From positions 558,001 to 622,000 of the forward strand of contig CADCSX010000008.1 in the NCBI GenBank assembly GCA_902805475.1: DNA of 64,000 nucleotides, read 5' to 3'. A program made the translations under genes and the position numbers. Positions 57,518 to 64,000 of the stretch are shown here, piece after piece. How positions within the stretch are numbered: position 1 is the first letter of the stretch; the number at the start of each line of letters is the position of its first letter. The DNA comes from Entonaema liquescens. Lineage: Eukaryota; Ascomycota; Sordariomycetes; Xylariales; Xylariaceae. The notes beneath the pieces are model-generated. The model was not told the DNA's origin. It was given only the letters and a program-made list of their open reading frames with translations, and did not search any database.

Positions 57518-59236
57518 CCTCTCGGGATGTCGGCTTATTCCCTTGGTCATCCCTGATTTTGGATATCTTTGTGTTCGGTTCGGGGTTTGGCGTATCTGGT
57601 GACGCGGTTTTGCAGTGCCCATATATACAGGTTTGGATATTTCCTCCTTTTCTACTTATATGTTGTCGCAGATTGTTGCACTATTCTTGTGGGAGGTAGA
57701 TTCGCTCGTTCATATTTTCCCTTTCTCATCATCCTACCCCCTTTTCTTTTCTCTCTCCTTTCCCCTTTCTCTCCCTATTTTCATGTCACACTCTTCGCAC
57801 CATTCCTTTTTTTAAATCATTTCTTTTTTGTCCTACTTACCTACAGGTCAATCGTTTCTGGGAGCTGCAAAACCGCGGGGGTCTAGGTTCTGGGTTCTGG
57901 GGTCCGGGCGTTAGAATGAGGGGTGCATTGGGAGTAGGTTTTGATCTTTTTTGGATCCGGATTTTGGTTTTGGCGTTGGTCATGGATTGTTTTGCTTTGG
58001 CGTTTGGTTTTGGGTATTTTGATTTTTGTTTTGCTTTTCTTGTGTTTGGATTAGTTTCTGCCTTGAGCATCGACTCGGCCATAGTAGTTGTCGCTCTCTT
58101 GAATCCACCTCTTTTTTCACATTTCTGCTCTTTTCTTTTCAAGGGGTTTAGTGACTCTTCATATGTTGTAGCATTGTGTTCTTGTAAAAAGCTTGTTAGA
58201 CGCCCACCGTATACCTTACCCAGGGCCGTTTTAGTACGCAGAAACAGATGTATTCAAACCATCGCTTCTACAGCAATAAATGGCACATTCAGTGGAGATA
58301 CAGCTTTCTCACTGCGATAGCTAATCCTCTGTCTCTGCTTCCTCTTCATTGCTTTAGATACTCAGTTTCTGTACTTCCCCCCGCTTCTCCAAAATCCACT
58401 CCCTGGGTAGCGATCTCGTCGCACATCGCCAGAAATATAAGCTTCAAGGCAGTCATGATCTTGTCGCACGCGTCAATGAGCCAGCCCCGAGTTATCTAGA
58501 GACCCGCGGAGATAAGGACATAGTCAAAGGAGCGTCGCTAGTCTGCATGCCAACACGGGTTCTCAAATTATCGATATATAGTGGATTCGTAGGGCCATTT
58601 CCCATTAAAATATGGACTTGAGAACCAACTGCTCAAACTCGGCGGGGTCCCCTAGCGATTAAGCAAGGAATTCTAACGCGTGGTGGTTGACGTACGATTA
58701 TAGGGTAGTAGTGGATCAGATGGAAAGAGAATTAAATCCGAAAACCCCGAGACACTCAAAAGCATTCTTGTAAATAGTTGATTTTGAGTGAGGTGAAGTG
58801 CCATTCTAGCTTGAGTTCTATTTGCTGACCATGGAACTCACTTAGAACGAACTTGAGACACATCATGCAACCAGTTCGATACCACATGCGAAGAAATGAA
58901 ACGATATACTCACTCGGTATCGTGCAGATATACTATAATGGATAACATGCAGTCCGGAAGATCGCCATAATAAAGATTGGAGAAATCAGTTAAAATGTAC
59001 TTTCGGAGACGGTCTGGGCATATTAATAGACGCAGCTGAAGCGGCCCCGGTCCGATGCGCAACGGAACCAACTTCTTTCGGTTTAGAGTGGGATTTTAAC
59101 CCATACTAGACTTATGTTGCCCTTGCGACGAAACGCGTCTATTTTATGCGAGAGCTGATACGTCCTCTTAAATAAGGAATAATGAATCGTTGCGAAAGTT
59201 CACCTCTGGTGTTTCTTTTCTCTTCCTTGAGTTTGG
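57518..59236. other. Intergenic region with T-rich low-complexity tract
   Basis: 1.7 kb between two plus-strand genes. 57700-57840 is CT-rich and 57930-58060 is a TTTTGG/TTTG-rich low-complexity tract. The frames on either strand there are compositional artefacts. The last 300 bp should hold the HET-gene promoter. Confidence 0.5.
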
Positions 59237-61656
59237 ATGGACTTGAAGCGGAGGAAAATGCAGCAGAAATTACAGTACAAACCGCTGCTCGGCCAGCACG
59301 ATATTCGTGTTATTAGACTACTTACACCGGTAGATGACCCTGTTCATGCGACGGGACAGGTACATTGCGAGATCGTTCATATTACGCTTGGAGAGAGCGA
59401 GCTCGTCGCCAATGCTGGGAATGCGACGAAGGGATCTAACGGCAATTGGCCGGTAAGCGTGGACGCTGCTATTGGCAGCGACTCTAAGGCATCGCAGCCT
59501 ACGGGGTTCAACCCGCTCTTTGAAAAGAGCTTAGTGGAACGTATAACTCCGTTGGCAAATCTACCCGCAATACCTTACTTCGAAGGGCCCAAATTTCTCA
59601 GGGAAAGCCCACCAGAAGTTGACGATCGTACGGTACCAGCGTGGGATCCCAGCCAGGATGACGAGGCTAGTTTGTCCTGGCGATATACCTGGGGCGATTT
59701 TGTCGCCTTATCTTATGTCTGGGGTGACCAATCCATCAGGCGCGATATTATTGTCGACGGCGTGCCCGTATCGGTGACAGCCAGTCTCGAGGGGGCGTTA
59801 CGGGAGTTGCGGCATCACAGTCGCATACAGCAAGGCTTCTTCGTCTGGGTAGATGCGTTATGTATCAACCAAGAAGACTTAGATGAGCGTTCTGCCCAGG
59901 TCGCTAAGATGAAGGACATATACCAGGCCGCATGGCATGTCGTGATATGGTTAGGCCCTGATGAGAACCGCAGCGACCTGGCGACGTTGGCACTCCGGTA
60001 TATGAGCCTTCATTCTGAGGAGCCAGACGTTCTGGACAAACTGTATAAGCATGTTGAGTTTTATATCGTTCGCATGCCGTTTATGCAATGGAAACATGCA
60101 CATACAAGCTTATCTATACGAAAAGCAGTGCTGAATGCTATCTACCATCTTCTTGCCAGACCGTACTGGCGCAGACTTTGGATCATCCAGGAAGTTGTAC
60201 TAGGGTCCAGGAACTCGCCTGTGCTTTGCGGCAACAGCTCTATTCTGTTAAAAGATATATTCAACGCTTTGAAGGTCATGAAGGCAGATGGTGATGCACT
60301 TGGCCAATACGTGATCTTCGCTGCAAAGGGGTCTAGTAGAACCCACCAGAGATGGAATTTCGTAGCGGAAGATACCTACGGCATCTCGGAGAAGCTGTGG
60401 GAGAGGCCAGTCGCAATAACAGCGCTGAAGTTCTTTGATATCGATATCTCGGCAGCGCATAATGGCGTATACGATTGCCTGCTCCTCAGCCGCGAAGCCA
60501 ACGCTACCGACGAACGAGACCGCGTCTACGGTATCCTTGGTCTACCCCAGATCGCAAATACCATCAAGCTCATTCCGGACTATAACCGCACGGCACCCGA
60601 GACTTTTACTCTGTTCTCGGCATGTCTCCTCTCAAGCGGCAATGTAAACGGCCTGCGACTTGTAAACAGTCCGGTCCCTGCGATAGGCACTCGGTACTAT
60701 AAAAGTACGCACTTCTCCCGACCACGCTCGCCAAAATTCGTCCACGGACATCGCATCGTGCATCGCGGCTGCGAGCACGGCTTGCCGTCGTGGGTTATCT
60801 GCTGGTCGTGTCCGCGGAACCCGGCACAGCCATTCCTCAACCGCGACCGGCCCCTACATCTTCCTAGCCTCGCACCCGCACCGCCGCGCATCACAGACGA
60901 CAACGTGCTTATTATTAAGGGCGTCGTTTTCGACACGCTTACGACCCTAAGCGCCTGCCACGCTACCGAGTCCGATAAGTCGTATCCCCGCAGCGCACCT
61001 GAGCCCCCGAAAAGCGCGTACGGGGACCGCATCGCGACGCGAGAGGCGCTGGCCCGCGCGCTGACGGGGGATTTCGAACCCCAGAGCGACAGTGCCGCCG
61101 ACGGCCTCGAGCTGTCCCTGGCTACCGCCGTGATGCACCCTACCATCTGGGACACGGGCATCAACGGCGTCGACAACAACATCTTCGGGCTGAAGGACTT
61201 CTACCGGCGCAACCGGGCCCTGCGACTGTTCGACGAGTGGACCTTGGACGCGCTGGTGCGCGACCTGGGAAGGAAGGGAGATGTGGGCAGGAGGGTGAAG
61301 GAGTCGGCGCAGGCGAGACCCAGGATCCTGAGGGTTACGACGGCGCATCGCGAGGCGCTGACGCAGGCTATGCGCGCGCTGGGGTGGAGGAGGTTGGTGG
61401 TTACGAGCACGGGCTACTTGGCGCTGGTACCGGCTGCGGCGAGGGGGGCGATGTGCTGGCTGTGGTGAGTGGGTGCGATGCCCCGCTGCTCTTGAGGAAG
61501 GTTGAAAGTATTAGTAGCGAGGAGAAGGAAATGGGGCTTGCATATAGGAAGTTCCAGGTCATAGGCGAGGCGTACGTGCATTGGGTAACAGGGCAGGAGG
61601 TACAGGAGCGGATTGAGGGGGGGATGTGCGTGGTGGGTGATATTAGTATATACTGA
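59237..61656 (+). CDS. HET-domain (heterokaryon incompatibility) protein, frame slip near the 3' end
   Basis: Fungal HET-domain protein; the family mediates non-self recognition and programmed death in vegetative incompatibility, and large sets of paralogues have unknown roles. ATG 59237 follows a pyrimidine-rich leader. The HET domain lies at about residues 155-315: FVALSYVWGDQS, then GFFVWVDALCINQEDLDERSAQ, MKDIYQAAWHVVIWLG and PYWRRLWIIQEVVL, the classical order. ERDRVYGILGL follows. The frame closes at TGG TGA 61466-61468, but the usual C-terminal segment continues in the next frame (GDVLAVVSGCDAPLLLRKV, FQVIGEAYVHWV) to a stop at 61654-61656. The switch sits at a G6 run, 61443-61448. One base restores a length divisible by three (about 806 aa). 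Confidence 0.88.
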
Positions 61657-61803
61657 TTGAGAGGTTGGGATGGAGCGGCTGCTGTTGATTTATAGTAGAG
61701 ATACCATTATGCGTTGTATACCTAGGAGAATGAGATAGTACCCATGGAGTTGGGTATTGATGATTATTGTATGATTACCCCTATTCTATCTCCATCGTTT
61801 TTC

Positions 61804-62304
61804 TCAAGACTCTACAGACGCTTTTTCGACTGAGTATGCGGGGCCAAGCTTGTTTTTCCCATCGACTTCCTTGAGATCCAGATCGCCTATGATGTCCTCA
61901 ATTCCAACAAATGTCCTTATCTGGGCCCGTGTTAGATAGTTCCGTACCTAGATCTATATCTAGCTCTATAGTTCCGTCACGCAACTTACGTTGATAGCAG
62001 TAACTTGCCTGTCAATCTCGCGATTGCATTCGGAAAAGTCAATGAGTATGCCAGTACCGCAGGTCGGGCAGAACTTGTGCGGTTTATTCTTATTGCCAAA
62101 TCGGTAAGACGACATGTGCCGCTCCCCAGAGAAGAAAGCGACATCCTCGCGCTTTGGGTACCCGTTTTTCGTACAGATGGAACAATTACAAGAAACAATA
62201 TTCGACGAGCTTATGTCTGGCATTGTCACTGCGAATTGGATTTTGCCGCAGTGGCAGTTAGCGTCGTAGACCTGGATGGAGGAGATGGGCGAACTTGAAG
62301 ACAT
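61804..62304 (-). CDS. GFA / CENP-V family protein
   Basis: 143 aa from exons 62304-61990 and 61920-61804, phase 0. The family comprises zinc proteins related to glutathione-dependent formaldehyde-activating enzyme; most fungal members have no known substrate. The zinc ligands are in place: ANCHCGKIQFAV, VSCNCSICTKNGYP and FCPTCGTGILIDF. The C-terminal exon gives RTFVGIEDIIGDLDLKEVDG. It is convergent with the HET gene and co-oriented with the secreted repeat peptide gene, but I see no evidence of a shared transcript. Confidence 0.85.
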
Positions 62305-62723
62305 GATAGGGAAAGGGTATTTCAGTTAGGGCGGTCTTTTCACATTCAAGTTGCAGAGGTAGACGTTGAGGAGCACTTCAGGTTTTAAAAGAGTGTGATT
62401 CTGTACCTAGATTGGATACCAAGTAACAAGGTACAGAGAGGTAGGGAACCGCTGCATATATGAGCCTATTTATATGAATTGTCCGCACAGTATCTGGCTC
62501 TTCCATACTGGCCCCCTTGATGAAGGCCGTGCTGGATGAACCCTTCACTACCGCCGACGACAACAACAATAACAAGTGAGATCCACCACTCCGACACCAA
62601 GAGAATGTTAAGTGAGCTGGCTGAAAATAGGGGAACCGAGGATTTCCCTGCTGCGAGAATATGAGGCAGAAGAATCAAGCAGCACGCTCGGTTATCAGAC
62701 TATGTTAGATAGGCTTTTGCTAT
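62305..62723. other. Spacer between the GFA-like and repeat-peptide genes
   Basis: About 420 bp containing the promoter of the GFA-like gene and the 3' end of the repeat-peptide gene. No other feature is seen. Confidence 0.5.
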
Positions 62724-63422
62724 TCACTCGGACGAAGAAGCGACCTCTTCGTATCCGTCATTGACATGTTGGGGGTTTCGCTTCTCAGATGAGGGAGAGA
62801 CCTCCTCATAACCGTCGTTGACGTGTTGTGGGCTACGCTTGCTGGACGATGGTGCAACTTCTTCGTAGCCGTCATTGACATGCTGAGGACTGCGCTTCTC
62901 CGATGCGGGCGCTACCTCTTCGTATCCATCATTAACGTGTTGAGGACTTCGCTTTTCAGATGTGGAGGCCTCCTCATAGCCATCGTTAACGTGCTGGGGG
63001 GTGCGTTTTTGGGATGAAGGAGCAACCTCTTCGTAGCCGTCGTTGACATGTTGAGGGCTTCGCTTCTCAGACGAGGGAGAGACTTCCTCGTAACCGTCAT
63101 TGACATGTTGGGGGCTTCGCTTCTCAGAGGGAGAGACCTCTTCGTATCCATCGTTGACGTGTTGGGGGCTACGCTTGCTTGATGAAGAGGCTACCTCCTC
63201 GTATCCGTCATTGACATGTTGCGGGTTTCGCTTCTTAGACGAGGGAGAGACTTCCTCATAACCGTCATTGACATGCTGGGGGCTACGCTTCTCCCATGGT
63301 TCAGGGGCATTAAGCTTAGCCAGGGCTCGCTCTAGTGCCTCACCCTGGAGTTTAGGCACGGGAGAAGCGCAGACATGAACACTCAATGTGATGAGTAGAG
63401 CTGTGATCTGGTTGAACTTCAT
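62724..63422 (-). CDS. Secreted Kex2-processed repeat peptide precursor (KEP/RiPP-type candidate)
   Basis: 232-aa precursor in one exon from ATG 63422. The N-terminus (MKFNQITALLITLSVHVCAS) is a clear signal peptide. A short pro-segment (LERALAKLNAPEPWEKR) ends at a Kex2 Lys-Arg site. Ten units follow, each PQHVNDGYEE preceded by Ser, Asn or Thr and followed by a Ser-rich spacer; nine are separated by KR and the tenth ends the protein. Expected processing is Kex2 cleavage in the Golgi, Kex1 trimming and release of 15-17-residue peptides. This is the layout of yeast alpha-factor-type pheromones and of fungal RiPP precursors (ustiloxin, phomopsin, epichloecyclin types). The unit lacks the Trp/Cys features of known filamentous alpha-pheromones, and its Tyr could be a cyclisation site, as in dikaritins (inference). 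No tailoring enzyme is visible in the window. Confidence 0.8.
   Translation of the reverse strand: MKFNQITALLITLSVHVCASPVPKLQGEALERALAKLNAPEPWEKRSPQHVNDGYEEVSPSSKKRNPQHVNDGYEEVASSSSKRSPQHVNDGYEEVSPSEKRSPQHVNDGYEEVSPSSEKRSPQHVNDGYEEVAPSSQKRTPQHVNDGYEEASTSEKRSPQHVNDGYEEVAPASEKRSPQHVNDGYEEVAPSSSKRSPQHVNDGYEEVSPSSEKRNPQHVNDGYEEVASSSE
62733..63290 (-). repeat. Ten tandem 54-57-bp units encoding the PQHVNDGYEE peptide
   Basis: Units of 18-19 codons read on the minus strand. Codons for the invariant peptide differ between units (for example CAACATGTCAATGAC against CAGCACGTTAACGAT) while the peptide does not. Spacers vary between VSPSSE, VAPSSS, VASSSS and ASTSE. One unit (sixth) has lost the Val after GluGlu. 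Confidence 0.85.
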
Positions 63423-64000
63423 TTTCTACCGGCGGTTAAAAACTTAGGTAAAGCAACTGTAAGGGGGATTCTTAAAGATTCTAGGGGAAGTGGCCTGGTC
63501 GACTCTGGGTTTTGCAGCTATGAATGCCTGGTGGATGCTGTTTGTTCTTCTGGTTCAACAAGGAGCGAACCTCATTTTATATACAACAGTTCGACTCGAT
63601 ATACCAACGAGCAACCCATTATTCCTACCAATTCTTAATTTCAACAGTTTCGTCATTTGGCCTTACAAGCATACCATCTGCTCTGGCCACTTATGAAGTC
63701 CTCTGCTCTGACACCAGCAGGGGGCAGCAGGATGTTCGATTCTCCCGACTCTGCGACGACTCGCTCCCTTCACCAGTGTTACCAAGGACCACACTTACAC
63801 GGCATTCCCATGGTACATAGCGCAAGCAATCTGATCCCTCTTCTGGTTTCCATTGTGACAAGACACCAAGCCTAGAAGATGATGCCGATCGTCGCCTACA
63901 TCGGCTCTCCTCACGTACTCGGATATGAGACCACCTCCTTATCTCTAGGCTACCGTAAAGACAACTACCTCCTTGTGAGCTTCTTTCAATGTTTGCGCTT
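63423..64000. other. Promoter side of the repeat-peptide gene, to the window edge
   Basis: The first bases should be the promoter of the minus-strand precursor gene. The rest has short open frames without family character, and the window ends before any neighbouring gene can be judged. Confidence 0.45.

Noticed and set aside
57837..58320. Overlapping frames on both strands in a T-rich tract
   Set aside because: Lys/Asn- and Phe/Leu-rich readings come from the TTTTGG repeat composition.
62724..63422. Classical alpha-pheromone gene
   Set aside because: The layout fits, but the repeat lacks the Trp/Cys-containing decapeptide usual for filamentous ascomycete alpha-pheromones, so I keep the broader KEP/RiPP call.

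Overview
This 64 kb window comes from a filamentous ascomycete (Pezizomycotina, probably Sordariomycetes; the class is an inference). The evidence is short introns of about 50-220 nt with GTAAGT-type donors and CTAAC branch sites, fungal-only families (Zn2Cys6 regulator, HET-domain protein, D-arabinono-1,4-lactone oxidase), and an AT-rich transposon copy that looks mutated by RIP.

The left third carries housekeeping genes: the 3' end of importin beta-1 (KAP95, +), an 11-exon Zn2Cys6 regulator (-), the Rab exchange factor SEC2 (-), ALO1-type lactone oxidase (-), REC8/RAD21-type cohesin subunit (+), Rab escort protein MRS6 (-), exosome subunit RRP43 (-) and a small SnoaL/NTF2-like protein (-). 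The middle (28-40 kb) is accessory. It has a decayed copy of a gene that is found near-intact at 50 kb, a GMC oxidoreductase (-), a 1.68 kb Tc1/mariner-like element with TA target duplications and 69-bp inverted ends, a berberine-bridge-type FAD oxidase cut off at that element, a second FAD-dependent oxidoreductase (+) and a Dal5-family MFS permease (-). A ferric reductase (-) follows at 43-45.5 kb.

The right third has an alanine/proline-rich unknown (+), the Set1-complex PHD protein SPP1/CFP1 (+), a repeat protein with a C-terminal membrane anchor (+), a HET-domain protein (+), a GFA-family protein (-) and a secreted Kex2-processed precursor with ten copies of a tyrosine-containing peptide (-). 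That precursor is the most exciting locus here. It has the layout of fungal KEP/RiPP precursors, and its core peptide is one I do not recognise.

A technical pattern cuts across the window. At least five genes lose their frame, mostly beside homopolymers and nearly always in the sense of one missing base, with no accompanying nonsense mutations. This looks more like residual assembly indels than a run of pseudogenes, so the 3' ends of those genes should be read with caution. Intergenic DNA is long, moderately AT-rich and full of short palindromic AGGTACCT/TAGGTAGG motifs. I recognised no rRNA, tRNA or CRISPR.
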